DNA from: Metallosphaera tengchongensis
GTDB taxonomy: Archaea > Thermoproteota > Thermoprotei_A > Sulfolobales > Sulfolobaceae
Reading direction: 5' to 3'
Assembly: GCF_013343295.1 (NCBI RefSeq)
Contig: NZ_CP049074.1
Location: 1,779,501 to 1,843,500, forward strand
DNA length: 64,000 nucleotides
Shown here: in pieces, positions 36,482 to 45,275 of the stretch
Numbering within the stretch: the first letter of the stretch is position 1
How the letters are laid out: the number at the start of each line of letters is the position of its first letter
Program-made: the position numbers and the translations under genes
The notes under the pieces: generated by a model
Database searches by the model: none
What the model was told of the DNA's origin: nothing
The model's input: the letters and a program-made list of their open reading frames with translations, nothing else

Positions 36482-37570
36482 TTATCTCCCCACGGTTTTC
36501 CTAACGTTTCTCTCAAAGGGAGGGTAGATGACCCCTCTCTCTGTAATGATGGCAGTAACGTATTTAGGTGGAGTTACGTCGAACACTGGGTTGTATACCT
36601 CGACTCCCTCTGGGGCTATGGGGACTCCCCTCACAGTTCTAACCTCATTGGGATCCCTCTCCTCTATTCTTATATCCTCAACTTTATTCTTAAGATCGAA
36701 TGTCGTCACTGGGGCCAGCACGTAGAAGGGTATGCCTAACTCCTTAGCGATAACTGCCTCCTTAAAGGTTCCTATCTTATTGTAGACGTGACCGTCCGAG
36801 AGGATTCTGTCCGCCCCAACCATCACTGAGTTGACCATACCCTTAAACATGACCAGACCTACCGCAGTATCAGTTATGAGCTTTACCGGTATCCCCTCCT
36901 TCATTAGCTCGTAAACGGTTAACCTGCTGCCCTGGAGCCAAGGTCTTGTCTCAGGAGCAATTACGGACACCTTAATTCCTAAGGCGTGAGCGACCTTGAC
37001 GGGAGCTAGAGCCGTGCCTACTCCCGTACCCGTAGCTAGGCCGCCAGCGTTACACTGAGTCAGGACAGTGTCGCCTTCGTCGATCTTCTCCAGTCCGTAG
37101 ATACCCATCTGTAACTCTGCCTCCAGTTCCTGGTCGAAAATCCTCCTAGCCTCGGCCTTCAGTTCAGCTAAGAGCTCCTCTACCCTCCTTACCTTCCCTT
37201 CCTCAACTAACTTCTTGGATAGGGAAAGCATGTGCGAAGTAGCCCAGCTCAGGTTAACTGCGGTGGGCCTGGAGGAGTCTAGGACAGACTTAGCCTTGAA
37301 CAGGGAGCCCATCGCCTCCTCTAGGCTTGAGGACTTGAGTATAGCGGTGATCATTCCATATGCTGCTGTTATGCCTATGGCAGGCGCCCCTCTTACCTTC
37401 ATGGTCTTAATGGCATACGCTACCTCCTCTGGAGTCCTGACCTTCACGAACACAGTTTCAAAGGGAAGGGCGCTTTGGTCGAGGAGAACCAATGAGTTGT
37501 CTTGTTCCTCCCATGAAATAGGGATGAGCTTCGGCTTAAAGATCTCCTTGAGCTCGTTGAGCGAGGGCAT
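36482..37570 (-). CDS. mtnA: MtnA/aIF2B-type isomerase: methylthioribose-1-phosphate isomerase
   Basis: 362 aa. Conserved [15 protein letters not shown] (phosphate-binding), catalytic Cys in [29 protein letters not shown], and [18 protein letters not shown] with the catalytic Asp. All signature residues of MtnA (isomerises 5-methylthioribose 1-phosphate to the ribulose form in methionine salvage) are present. In archaea related enzymes also act on ribose 1,5-bisphosphate, but those lack the long N-terminal domain seen here. Confidence 0.9.
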   Translation of the reverse strand: MPSLNELKEIFKPKLIPISWEEQDNSLVLLDQSALPFETVFVKVRTPEEVAYAIKTMKVRGAPAIGITAAYGMITAILKSSSLEEAMGSLFKAKSVLDSSRPTAVNLSWATSHMLSLSKKLVEEGKVRRVEELLAELKAEARRIFDQELEAELQMGIYGLEKIDEGDTVLTQCNAGGLATGTGVGTALAPVKVAHALGIKVSVIAPETRPWLQGSRLTVYELMKEGIPVKLITDTAVGLVMFKGMVNSVMVGADRILSDGHVYNKIGTFKEAVIAKELGIPFYVLAPVTTFDLKNKVEDIRIEERDPNEVRTVRGVPIAPEGVEVYNPVFDVTPPKYVTAIITERGVIYPPFERNVRKTVGR

Positions 37571-37786
37571 GGTAAATAAATGGACTTATGATATAAAACA
37601 TTTTGTCATCTGGACCATTTCATGTTGAGGTCTAAGCTTCAGTTAAGGTTTACCAGTTGACAACCCATGGAAGTACTCGTTGAGTCAGGAGTGCTCAAAA
37701 TTGTACAGAGTAGACCAAATTGAATTTGTTTAGAAGGCGATTTTCCACAGAAAAATTTTATTTAAAAGTAACTGGAGATTATTTTT

Positions 37787-39109
37787 ATGACAGATTTTGA
37801 TGTGATCGTGATCGGAGCTGGCGGAGCAGGTTACACGTCAGCCTTCGAATTGTCCAGGGGAGGACTCAAGGTTCTCATGCTTGACCCCAAGGGGGTGCTA
37901 GGGGGAAACTGCCTCTATGAGGGTTGCATTCCCTCCAAGACCTTATGGTACGGTTCCTCTTTTTTGAGTAAGGCAAGGAAACTCCCTTTCCTGAAGCTCT
38001 CAGTTGACTTTTCAAAGGTCGTGGAGTGGAAGGACAAGGTTCAAGAACTCAGGTTCAGGCAACACGATGAAGAGCTAAGGGAACACCAAAACGTAACTTT
38101 CTTGGCAAAGGACGGCGTCTTACTAGACACAAATCACGTGAAAGTTGAGGATAAGGCCTTCAGTGCCAAGTGGATCGTGGTAGCAACGGGAGCCTATCCG
38201 TTTGTCCCGGAAGGATTTCAGGACGGAATTACTACCCATGAACTCCTTAAACCTGGGACTACGTTCAGGGAAGTCCCGGAGACCTTAGCCATAGTTGGGG
38301 GAGGGTACATTGGGGTGGAGATGTCTTCCATCTTCGCCAAGTTCGGCTCTAAGGTAACCCTTTACGCTTCCCACCTTTTGAACGTCTCTGAGGAGATCCA
38401 AGGATTGCTTGAGGCCAGACTGAAGGAATTGGGTGTGGAAATAGTGAAGGACAGGAGTAAGGGGGTGAAAAGGGACGGGGACAGGAAACTAGTGGTCACA
38501 GAAAAGGAGTCGAAGGGATTCCAGGAGGTTCTGGTGGCAGTAGGGAGGAGACCCATGACTTCTCCGGTCTCAGGCGTTTTGCCCTTAGGAAAGAAGGGGG
38601 AGGTCCAAGTGGATTATGGGATGAGGAGCTCAGTCCCTAACATCTTCGCCCCCGGAGACGTGAACGGGAGGCACATGCTATTCCACGTTGCGGTACTGGA
38701 GGGATGGGTTACAGCACAGAACATCCTTGAGGGAGGGAGAGAGGTGGTTGAGATGGACTACAACGCGGTGCCCTATGCAGTGTACAGCGACCCGCAGGTG
38801 GCGTGGACAGGGATGTGGAAGGAAGACGCAATGAAATTAGGATTTAACGTGGAGGTAAGGAGGTATGACCTCTCCAAGGACTCCAGAGCACAGATTGATG
38901 GAGAACCTGAGGGGTGGATTGACATAGTGTTGGAGAGCGGAAGCAGGAGGCTATTGGGGGCTCAGGTAGTGGGCGAGGACGCTGACCTTCTCATAGGAGA
39001 GCTTTCCCTGGCGGTAGGTCAGAGACTCACTAGCTACGACCTGTCTAGGTTTAGCCAACCCCATCCGACCCAGCTTGAGGACATAACAACGCTCATGAGG
39101 AGGTACTAA
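37787..39109 (+). CDS. dihydrolipoamide dehydrogenase-like pyridine nucleotide-disulfide oxidoreductase
   Basis: 440 aa. FAD site VIVIGAGGAGYTSAFEL (7-23), redox-active C42-x4-C47 in GGNCLYEGCIPSKTL, NAD site LAIVGGGYIGVEMSSIF, third motif IFAPGDVNGRHML, and C-terminal SQPHPTQLED with the catalytic His-Glu pair. Family members oxidise dihydrolipoamide or reduce other disulfides or mercury; no 2-oxoacid dehydrogenase genes are next to it, and no extra metal-binding cysteines as in MerA are seen. TATA TTTTATTTAAAA is about 26 bp upstream (leaderless). Confidence 0.87.
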   Translation: MTDFDVIVIGAGGAGYTSAFELSRGGLKVLMLDPKGVLGGNCLYEGCIPSKTLWYGSSFLSKARKLPFLKLSVDFSKVVEWKDKVQELRFRQHDEELREHQNVTFLAKDGVLLDTNHVKVEDKAFSAKWIVVATGAYPFVPEGFQDGITTHELLKPGTTFREVPETLAIVGGGYIGVEMSSIFAKFGSKVTLYASHLLNVSEEIQGLLEARLKELGVEIVKDRSKGVKRDGDRKLVVTEKESKGFQEVLVAVGRRPMTSPVSGVLPLGKKGEVQVDYGMRSSVPNIFAPGDVNGRHMLFHVAVLEGWVTAQNILEGGREVVEMDYNAVPYAVYSDPQVAWTGMWKEDAMKLGFNVEVRRYDLSKDSRAQIDGEPEGWIDIVLESGSRRLLGAQVVGEDADLLIGELSLAVGQRLTSYDLSRFSQPHPTQLEDITTLMRRY

Positions 39110-39115
39110 GTCAGT

Positions 39116-39131
39116 CTTCTAAAGTTAGAAG
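39116..39131 (+). terminator. hairpin after the Lpd-like gene
   Basis: CTTCTA-AAGT-TAGAAG, perfect 6-bp stem, 7 bases after the stop codon. Confidence 0.4.
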
Positions 39132-39285
39132 GCGAGATCCTTTGAACGACTCCGTGGATCGGTTTTAAGTGTGTTCATCCTTATCATGTGGAGGGCTGTT
39201 TTTAGGTTTACCCAGATTGACTGGGGCTTACCTCAGTGTATCGAACAACAGGATGCCAAGCTTAGGCGATTTCCTGCCATTAGAG

Positions 39286-39330
39286 TTTACAAAGTAGGGA
39301 AAGCCTAGCCCTGGCGGGGAGGAGGTCAGC
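39286..39330 (+). repeat. dispersed TnpB-type hairpin repeat, good copy with 5' extension
   Basis: TTTACAAAGTAGGGAAAGCC then TAGCCCTGGCGGGGAGGAGG and TCAG. The TTTACAAAGTAGGGAAAGCC extension is shared with the copy at 44822-44866 (minus) and, more loosely, 56479-56524. Confidence 0.75.
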
Positions 39331-39468
39331 TGGTAAAAATTTAGTGTCAATCAAACGCCTTTTCCACACTAAGGCTGTCACTGAGGCTCGTTAAAAAGGT
39401 TCGTTTAAGTCAACTCTCAAGAGTTAGATTGAAGACATGTTTAATAACTCAGAACCAGACGAAATCTT

Positions 39469-40017
39469 ATGTTCTGGAGAAAGAAAGATAAGAAAGAGAA
39501 GGAAAACCGTAAGATCCAGGACGACGAGCCCACTAGAGAAATAAGAGTTGACCCTGATAGCACCGAGTTTCATGAGTTCGATGAGCTGTTTGACAACCTT
39601 ACTAGACTGACCGAGGAAATGTTTAAGACAGTAATGGATCCCAACTCTGGGTTCACTACCTACACCAGGAGGGTGACAATGGGTCCTGACGGAAAACCTA
39701 GAGTCGAGGAATTCGTAAATGGCACTCCAGTGGGTCAAGTTTTGCAGGAAGGGGACGCTGAAGTACCAGACGTGGAGGTCGTTGAGTCAGGGGATAAGGT
39801 CATAGCGACCGTGGAGGTTCAGGGCTCCTCTAAGGAACAAGTTAAGGCGACTCTGAAGAACAACGTCAAGCTCATAGTTGAGACAAAGGGTGGTAGGACG
39901 GAGGTCAACCTCCCTGGACCTGTGGAACCCTTGTCAGCTAAGCTGAACAACGGTGTACTAGTTTGCACCTTTAAGAAGAACTACTCCAATTCCGAGCAGG
40001 TCATAAAGGTAGAATAA
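39469..40017 (+). CDS. Hsp20/alpha-crystallin-type small heat-shock protein
   Basis: 182 aa. A long charged N-terminus (Lys/Glu-rich to residue 25), a helix FDELFDNLTRLTEEMFKTVM, then an alpha-crystallin-like beta domain from about residue 95: DVEVVESGDKVIATVEVQGS, KEQVKATLKNNVKLIVETKG, and LSAKLNNGVLVCTFKK. There is no clear I-x-I/V tail, only IKVE at the end, so oligomerisation may differ from standard Hsp20. The group with a GPDGKPRVEEF segment is common in archaea. Confidence 0.82.
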   Translation: MFWRKKDKKEKENRKIQDDEPTREIRVDPDSTEFHEFDELFDNLTRLTEEMFKTVMDPNSGFTTYTRRVTMGPDGKPRVEEFVNGTPVGQVLQEGDAEVPDVEVVESGDKVIATVEVQGSSKEQVKATLKNNVKLIVETKGGRTEVNLPGPVEPLSAKLNNGVLVCTFKKNYSNSEQVIKVE

Positions 40018-40018
40018 G

Positions 40019-40648
40019 TCAAATTTTGACAACCCTTTTCCCGTTCTCCAGGATCATACTATCCGCTGTCACGGTCAGAGGCACGTATGGGTAATGACTC
40101 CCGAAGACCAACTTATCCTTCGGGAAAGTCCCAACCATGTCCTCCGGAAGAGATGAGGTGTCCCCAAACACGTTAGGTAACCTCATGAGCTCCTTCGCTT
40201 CCATAACGTAATTGGGGTACCCTGAACCTAGGAGAACAACAGTGAGTTTAAACTCCTTCAGGACATTCGAAAGGTGGTTCGGATTTCCCTTTCCTCTACC
40301 AGTGTAAACGAATAGAGGTAAATCATGATCCTCAGCGAACTGGTAAACTTCCGTTGCGTCCTGAAGGTGGAAATCGTGGTTTATGGGGTTCAAGACTATT
40401 CCAACAATCCCCCTGTCCAACTGTCTGCCCAGCTCAACTTTGGCTGGAACCCTACACCTAGGGTTATATATGCCTAGTTGTAGGTAGTCCTTTCCCTTGT
40501 TCCATAGATACTGTTGATAAAAACCGTCCACGCAACATTGACAAGAGTACTTGTACGCGGGATTGAGCACTACGAGATCAAAAATGTCTTTAGTCTCTCT
40601 TCCAACCACTCCCCTAATTCCCAAATGCTGATGCAGGTCAATCTTCAA
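40019..40648 (-). CDS. amidohydrolase-2-like TIM-barrel metal-dependent hydrolase
   Basis: 209 aa, short for the family. N-terminal DLHQHLG gives the metal-binding H-x-H; a FVYTGRGKGN strand and VFGSHYPYVPL near the C-terminus replace the usual catalytic Asp strand (FGSDxP becomes FGSHYP), so a key residue is changed. A cysteine-rich stretch (CQCC near residue 36) is unusual. It may be a divergent or inactive member. Related in type to the gene at 42740. Confidence 0.7.
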   Translation of the reverse strand: MKIDLHQHLGIRGVVGRETKDIFDLVVLNPAYKYSCQCCVDGFYQQYLWNKGKDYLQLGIYNPRCRVPAKVELGRQLDRGIVGIVLNPINHDFHLQDATEVYQFAEDHDLPLFVYTGRGKGNPNHLSNVLKEFKLTVVLLGSGYPNYVMEAKELMRLPNVFGDTSSLPEDMVGTFPKDKLVFGSHYPYVPLTVTADSMILENGKRVVKI

Positions 40649-40903
40649 CGTTTTCCGTAAAAATTTTGTTTCGGAATTAGAAAGCCTTTCGTATCTTTCA
40701 GTCCCTGTAGTTCCTGGGTCTTAAGGAGAGGAGGTCCTTCATCTAGATAATGGGATAGCGAGTTTTAACGTATGTGGCAGAGCTCAAACAGACCTTCATA
40801 ATTACATAGTACTTTAAAACCCTCATAGATCACGCGGAACTATGATTGTCATGGACAACGTATCTTGAGAAATCCTTAAGTATTACACATGAGAGTATAC
40901 ATT

Positions 40904-40999
40904 ATGCAAAAACTTGTCCTCAAGAAAAGGGAGGAAAGGGTAGAGGAAAAGGAGACAGTCATAGACTTCAGGGATATGAACCTCAGAGGTCTAGACTGA
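40904..40999 (+). CDS. 31-aa microprotein coupled to the following gene
   Basis: MQKLVLKKREERVEEKETVI and eleven more residues, highly charged, ending in a TGA that overlaps the ATG of the next gene region (TGAATG). An ATG at 40889 is also in frame, but TTAAGTATT (about 40877) lies 26 bp before 40904, favouring the shorter form. Likely a real small gene whose translation delivers ribosomes to the 368-aa gene. Confidence 0.5.
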   Translation: MQKLVLKKREERVEEKETVIDFRDMNLRGLD

Positions 41000-42106
41000 A
41001 TGTTGAAAGAAGAGGATTTTTTAGATTTCCAACACTACACGAGGTATAGGTTAGCTCAGAGGCTGAAAAGGAAGGTTCTAGAGATAGGGGAATATAGGTT
41101 ATACCTCCTAGGTGGGCAGTCTAGGAGAGGGGATGCCTACGTCATGGGGCGGGACTCCTCGACCGGGAAGTACTTCGTAATGCAGGTCTTCTCCAGCTTT
41201 CGCTACCTTGACAAGGGGCCGGAACAGATCACTGAGAGGGATCTTCGAGCCATGATGGGCTTTGACTATCATGCCTACGAGAACTTCAAGTACAGGGACG
41301 GGATAGTCATCAGGTTGCAGGGAGACCTCGTGATGAGAGTGGAGAGGTCCTTTGAACGCACTAGGCTCTCTGAGAGCGACGACCTATGGTTTCTCCCATC
41401 CTTTACCCTGCTGATGAACCAGTTCATTAGGGATAGGCTGTATCAGGAGCCTGATCTGGTACGGTTGGAAAGGTTAGTAACAATTTACTCGGAGATCATG
41501 AACTTCTTGACTGGATCAGTCCTCCCAAGGGAGTCCTTGAGGAAGGTTCTCTCCATAAAGAGGGAACTAGAGTCTAGAATTTCCGAGATCTCAGAGTTTC
41601 CGACCGTGGAGGTTAAGCTTAGAGTCCGGACTAGGAGACGCCCCAAGGATCGCGGGGAGAAGGACAGTTCCGGGTTTCCGTTAGTGGAGATCGAAAACGT
41701 TACCAGGGATAATGATTCAGAATGGCTGGGGAATAGACTTGGGTCAATTATATTCGTGGACGCGTATAGCCCAAACGTTAAGATGGCTAACGTTAGCTTC
41801 CTAGACGTAAATAGAGGTCTAGATATGTATAGGAGGGACCTGGTTAAGAGGTACAGGGAGGAGTACGTTGAGTTCATCAAGTCCAAGGAAGAGCGGTTGA
41901 ACATCATGTTGGGTCACTACACAACGCCACACTCTGTGAGGATGAAGGGAGTGTACATTAGGGGTTCCATGAGTCCCACTGTTCTAGTGTTGGAGCCAGG
42001 GAGTGTAACCTTGACCCATCCAGAGCACGGAACGGAGGAGTACTTCATCCCTAAACCATCCCTGGTCAGCTTCGAGCTTATGGGTAATAACATGAACTTT
42101 TTCTGA
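41000..42106 (+). CDS. 368-aa protein of unknown function
   Basis: Soluble, basic and Arg-rich. First part (1-105) alpha/beta with YRLYLLGGQSRRGDAYVMGR and TGKYFVMQVFSSFRYLD; a central helical stretch (110-215) with RELESRISEISE; then an Arg/Lys-rich linker (VRTRRRPKDRGEKD), and a C-terminal part with FVDAYSPNVKMANVSFLDVN and GVYIRGSMSPTVLVLEPGSV. No cysteine clusters, P-loop or TM helix. I do not recognise it. ATG 41000 directly follows the stop of the microprotein gene. Confidence 0.7.
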   Translation: MLKEEDFLDFQHYTRYRLAQRLKRKVLEIGEYRLYLLGGQSRRGDAYVMGRDSSTGKYFVMQVFSSFRYLDKGPEQITERDLRAMMGFDYHAYENFKYRDGIVIRLQGDLVMRVERSFERTRLSESDDLWFLPSFTLLMNQFIRDRLYQEPDLVRLERLVTIYSEIMNFLTGSVLPRESLRKVLSIKRELESRISEISEFPTVEVKLRVRTRRRPKDRGEKDSSGFPLVEIENVTRDNDSEWLGNRLGSIIFVDAYSPNVKMANVSFLDVNRGLDMYRRDLVKRYREEYVEFIKSKEERLNIMLGHYTTPHSVRMKGVYIRGSMSPTVLVLEPGSVTLTHPEHGTEEYFIPKPSLVSFELMGNNMNFF

Positions 42107-42139
42107 AGGGTAGTACCATACCTGACTCTCTCGACCGTA

Positions 42140-42188
42140 TAATGGTAAAGGAAGGACAAGCCTCGCCCTTTGTGGAGGGAAGTTAGCA
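42140..42188 (+). repeat. dispersed TnpB-type hairpin repeat
   Basis: ATAATGGTAAAGGAAGGACA then AGCCTCGCCCTTTGTGGAGG and GAAGTTAG; 34 bp after the stop of the 368-aa gene. Confidence 0.7.
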
Positions 42189-42339
42189 TTGTGAGGTAAT
42201 GTCAACTGGACGGACTGTGCCAGGCGGAATAGGTTGAAAAAGGGAAGATAAACCCCGACTTTCAAGGTTATGTGAAGGTCTCTAAATGACGGAAAAGTCC
42301 TCGCTTCATAAAACGACTCCCCTATGCTCAACTTAGTAA

Positions 42340-42715
42340 AGATGTGGGTCGGAGCGATCGCTCATGCAATGCGAGAGGAATGCGTCTGAGCGGTAGTAGC
42401 TGGGCTATTCCCAAGCAGCTACCGACAGAAGAAACCTGGGACGTTAGCACGCACGACACCAAAGCTGTGGAGCGAAGTGGACTTCGAGAGGAGGCAGTAG
42501 TCCTTCCAGGACAAGAGAGTAGAGTTCAAAGGTACCTGAGACAAATGCGGCGAGGAGTACAAAGGCGTATTAGGCTAAGCTAATACTCAAGCTGTCCTAC
42601 TGATGGACAACCAGGCCTGGTCATCCTTCTTTCCTTGCTGAAGCAAAGGAAAAACCTTCCACCCTTCCCAATAAAACCGTTGCATCAGATCTACTTCGGC
42701 CTTCGAAAAGTGTTT
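42340..42715 (+). pseudogene. tnpB N-terminal fragment, degenerate
   Basis: Across frameshifts the plus strand reads ANTQAVLLMDNQAWSSFF and then SLLKQRKNLPPFPIKPL, matching the TnpB region in which a Q-V-L...D-x-W-x-SFF helix is followed by K...LPP...KPP. Upstream, 42430-42560 reads RTTPKLWSEVDFERRQ and KCGEEYKGVL. The open frame of this relic runs into the amidohydrolase gene and creates a false long N-terminus there. Confidence 0.55.
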
Positions 42716-42739
42716 ATGACTCCTCTCATTAGTTTAAGT

Positions 42740-43552
42740 ATGATAGATTTTCACTTCCACGCCCCCGTGAAAGAGTTCCTCCAATACTTGGGGGAATATG
42801 CCGAGTCAGCCATTAGGTACTTCAACGCCAAGGTTGAGCTGAGGGACCTCAAGGAAACCCTTGACCAATTCAACTCCCTTGGAGTGGAGAGGTTTGTGGT
42901 CCTTCCCATAGACTCGACTTCCTTCCTTGGAAGGAAGATACCCAACGAACTGGTAAATAGGATCAGAGATGATAGGGTGATCAAGTTCATATCCGTCGAT
43001 CCTCTCAAGGCTAACTCCCTGGAGGAGCTAAAAAGGTACATCAAGGAGATGGAACCTGTAGGAGTTAAGTTTCACCCTCAGCTCCAGGGGTTTCACCCAT
43101 TAGACGAGAGGGCGCTCAAGTTGTACGAATACCTTGACAGTCTCGGAACGGTCGCAGTATTTCACACAGGTACTTCAGGTATAGGTGCAGGGGTTAGGTC
43201 TGGAATCAGGCTCGACTACGGGAGACCAATCTATCTAGACGAAGTAGCTGTTAGGTTCCCGAATCTTAAGATAGTTATGGCGCACTTCGGCTGGCCGTGG
43301 ACAGAAGAGGGAATAGCAGTTGCGCTCCACAAGCCCAACGTGTACCTAGATCTGTCAGGTTGGGCACCCAAGTACATACCTAAGGTATTATGGGACAACG
43401 TAAAGAGGCTCCAGGATAAGGTTCTTTTCGGATCTGACTTCCCCCTCGTTAGCCCCGAGAGATGGCTCAGGGAGTTCAACGAGTTAAACATACCTGGAGA
43501 TGTTAAAGACAAGATCCTGAGTAGTAACGCCAGGAAGTTGGTGGAAAGGTAA
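42740..43552 (+). CDS. amidohydrolase-2 family metal-dependent hydrolase
   Basis: 270 aa from the ATG at 42740. Metal-binding IDFHFHAP at the N-terminus, VGVKFHPQLQGFHPLD (His on strand 4), TVAVFHTGTSGIG, IVMAHFGWPW (next His) and VLFGSDFPLVSPE with the catalytic Asp: a complete amidohydrolase-2 (decarboxylase/lactonase-like) set. An open frame extends 35 codons upstream but encodes tnpB debris, and TATA-like GTTTATG (about 42711) lies 28 bp before 42740. Substrate unknown. Confidence 0.87.
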   Translation: MIDFHFHAPVKEFLQYLGEYAESAIRYFNAKVELRDLKETLDQFNSLGVERFVVLPIDSTSFLGRKIPNELVNRIRDDRVIKFISVDPLKANSLEELKRYIKEMEPVGVKFHPQLQGFHPLDERALKLYEYLDSLGTVAVFHTGTSGIGAGVRSGIRLDYGRPIYLDEVAVRFPNLKIVMAHFGWPWTEEGIAVALHKPNVYLDLSGWAPKYIPKVLWDNVKRLQDKVLFGSDFPLVSPERWLREFNELNIPGDVKDKILSSNARKLVER

Positions 43553-43558
43553 GGGGGA

Positions 43559-43605
43559 CAACTGGCAAAGGGAGGACAAGCCTCGCCCTTAGGAGATGCC
43601 AGTTG
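43559..43605 (+). repeat. dispersed hairpin repeat enclosed by a perfect 9-bp inverted repeat
   Basis: CAACTGGCA (43559-43567) and TGCCAGTTG (43597-43605) flank AAGGGAGGACAAGCCTCGCC CTTAGGAGA. Placed 6 bp after the amidohydrolase stop, so it could also act as a terminator. Confidence 0.7.
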
Positions 43606-43649
43606 GATGCAATAGTTTTACCACTATGTTTTCAACTTCAACTGAATTC

Positions 43650-43945
43650 CTCCTTGTCTGCGGGCCCGTACCGTAGACTGCAGTACTGGGTCGGATGACA
43701 GGCAAAAAACGGACTTAAGTAGTCTTCTTTGACCCACACTACTCCTCTACTCGCTGCCATAAATGCGGTAAAAAGATGAAAGAGGCTGCCCACAGGTATT
43801 CCCGCCGTCCATACTGTTATGAGGTTGGCTGCGACGTCACCGCAGTCATGGACCTCTATGGGAGGGATCTGAGCCTCTCGACTACCACAACTGATGGATG
43901 TGACTCCATACCGGTGGGGGGGGTCAAGACAGCCTGTCCCTAAAC
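43650..43945 (+). pseudogene. tnpB C-terminal half (zinc ribbon), inverted relative to its N-terminal half
   Basis: Plus strand: VVFFDPHYSSTRCHKCGKKM (C-x2-C of the zinc ribbon), KEAAHRYSRRPYCYEVGCDV (second C..C and the RDV region), TAVMDLYGRDLSLSTTTTDG and a stop. The upstream part has frameshifts (LQYWV, RMTGKKRT). The RuvC-associated R-D is changed to C-D, so the relic is inactive. Confidence 0.85.
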
Positions 43946-44830
43946 TCTCCCGGAAGCTTCTTCACATTTTTGATGAGGTCGTTGAGGTCTTCAAGGGAGA
44001 TGGATGAGACGGTTAATGAGTTAGCTGTGTCTACTAACCACTTACCTTCTTTAGCGAGTCCTCTAAGACGTCCCTAGCTCTCTTGTGGTGAGACCTTATC
44101 CTGCGTAGGACCCTGTCCTCTTTCCACTCTTCTCGTACTTCTGTAGGGACTCAGCTAGCGACTTGTTGTGGTGGGCGTCCTCCAAACGTGTTGGGATCTT
44201 GACGTACTTTTCGTCGCCTTTACCTACAACTAGTTCAGCCATGATGTCGACTGCGACACTGTCTCTAGCTTTAGGCCATTTCCAGTCCTTCAGGATAGTG
44301 ACCTTCAAGTACGCTTTACCATCCCTCAGCGCTGACCTGGCCTCCATCACTTCCCAGTCCTTGTACTCCGATAAGTCCCTTGGATAACCTTCTATATGTA
44401 TTGCGCCGACTCCCGCTACCCTTAAGCTCATCTTGTTGAAGTTAGTTGAAAACGGTAGGACTGGGGTTAACCACATAGAGACGTTAAGTACACTCGGGTA
44501 CCTACCGCGTTTAGGGTTGTTTAACCATGACTTGTACTTTGCGATTGCATCTCTATGGCAGTCTTGGGCGACTTTAGACGGTAGGACGACTTCTCTCGGT
44601 GTTCAGTAATTACCTTTGTGTGTATCTTTTACTTTTAACAACTTCTTTGGCTTGTTCTCCCTTAACCAGTTGAGGATGAAACGTAGGCCTTTTCCATAGT
44701 TTGAGACAACGCTGAGCAGAAAGGCGGTGGGGGAAACCTTTATTGGAACTGTGGCTCTGGTTCCATTCCCACTCTTTTTAGCCCTTACGCCATAAATAGA
44801 AATAGAAAAAAAGTCTATGCCATTTGCCAT
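43935..44830 (-). pseudogene. tnpB N-terminal and middle part
   Basis: Minus strand, one frame from 44830 to 44096 with a single internal stop: ISIYGVRAKKSGNGTRATVP, RFILNWLRENKP, LPSKVAQDCHRDAIAKYKSW, then WLTPVLPF, DSVAVDIMAELVVGKG (RuvC Asp present), IPTRLEDAHH and SLAESLQKYE; after a frameshift, LEDLNDLIKNVKKLPGEFRD. It ends exactly where the plus-strand fragment (43650-43945) would continue. Product would have been an IS200/IS605 RNA-guided nuclease, ancestor of Cas12. Confidence 0.88.
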
Positions 44831-44866
44831 CCCGCTGGGCGAGGCTTTCCCTACTTTGTAAACAAC
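44822..44866 (-). repeat. dispersed hairpin repeat over the tnpB pseudogene start
   Basis: Minus strand GTTTACAAAGTAGGGAAAGC then CTCGCCCAGCGGGATGGCAA; its end overlaps the pseudogene ATG. Shares its 5' extension with the copy at 39286. Confidence 0.65.
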
Positions 44867-44959
44867 ACGGCGTAGTTAAGCTATTGACTATTATTATAGT
44901 CTAGATCTTTTTGAAAGCCCTATTCCATGATTCCCCTATTCTCTAATTTCCACTTGGTT

Positions 44960-45275
44960 ACTGTAGCGAAGCCGTAGTCAGCAGTTTCCGTGAGACCATT
45001 AAGTCTATATAACCTGGAATGTTGAGGACTTTATATACTGCAAAGGCAAACGTGGGGTCTTGCCCCAGATGTGGGCCTGTATCCCGAAAGGCTGGCAAGG
45101 CATATGAATAGTCCAAGATGTGCAGGTTCCCCCACTTAGATAACATACCGTCTAGGTGGGTCTGGGTTTATCCCGCTAATGGGGCGGGGGAGGATGAAGG
45201 AAAACCTGCTCGACTCCCGTGAAGCCCAAGGGTTGAGGATTGATATCAAGTATGAGATCCGATGAGACCCAAACC
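44960..45275 (+). pseudogene. tnpB C-terminal tail remnant, copy F
   Basis: Plus strand reads, with frameshifts, SCPRCGPVSRKAGKAYE, then IPLMGRGRMKENLLDSREAQ and GLRIDIKYEIR plus stop at about 45264. Nucleotide similarity to copies A, G and H spans about 280 bp from the GTTTCCGTGAGACCAT box to beyond the stop. After the stop comes GAGACCCAAACCCCTTAAGG, probably the element end. Confidence 0.75.

Larger units (their letters stand above)
39110..39468. other. gap holding a hairpin, a 40-codon ORF and a repeat
   Basis: Contains the terminator-like hairpin at 39116-39131, a 40-codon ORF (39186-39308, MWRAVFRFTQIDWGLPQCIE and onward to RVYKVGKA) whose end is formed by the repeat at 39286, and the Hsp20 promoter region. 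The ORF is probably a gene relic. Confidence 0.35.

Noticed and set aside
42344-42583. 79-aa plus-strand ORF
   Set aside because: Lies within tnpB debris; the tnpB-like reading is in other frames.
43559-43605. Simple rho-independent-type terminator
   Set aside because: The enclosed sequence matches the dispersed repeat; it may act as a terminator, but that is not its origin.
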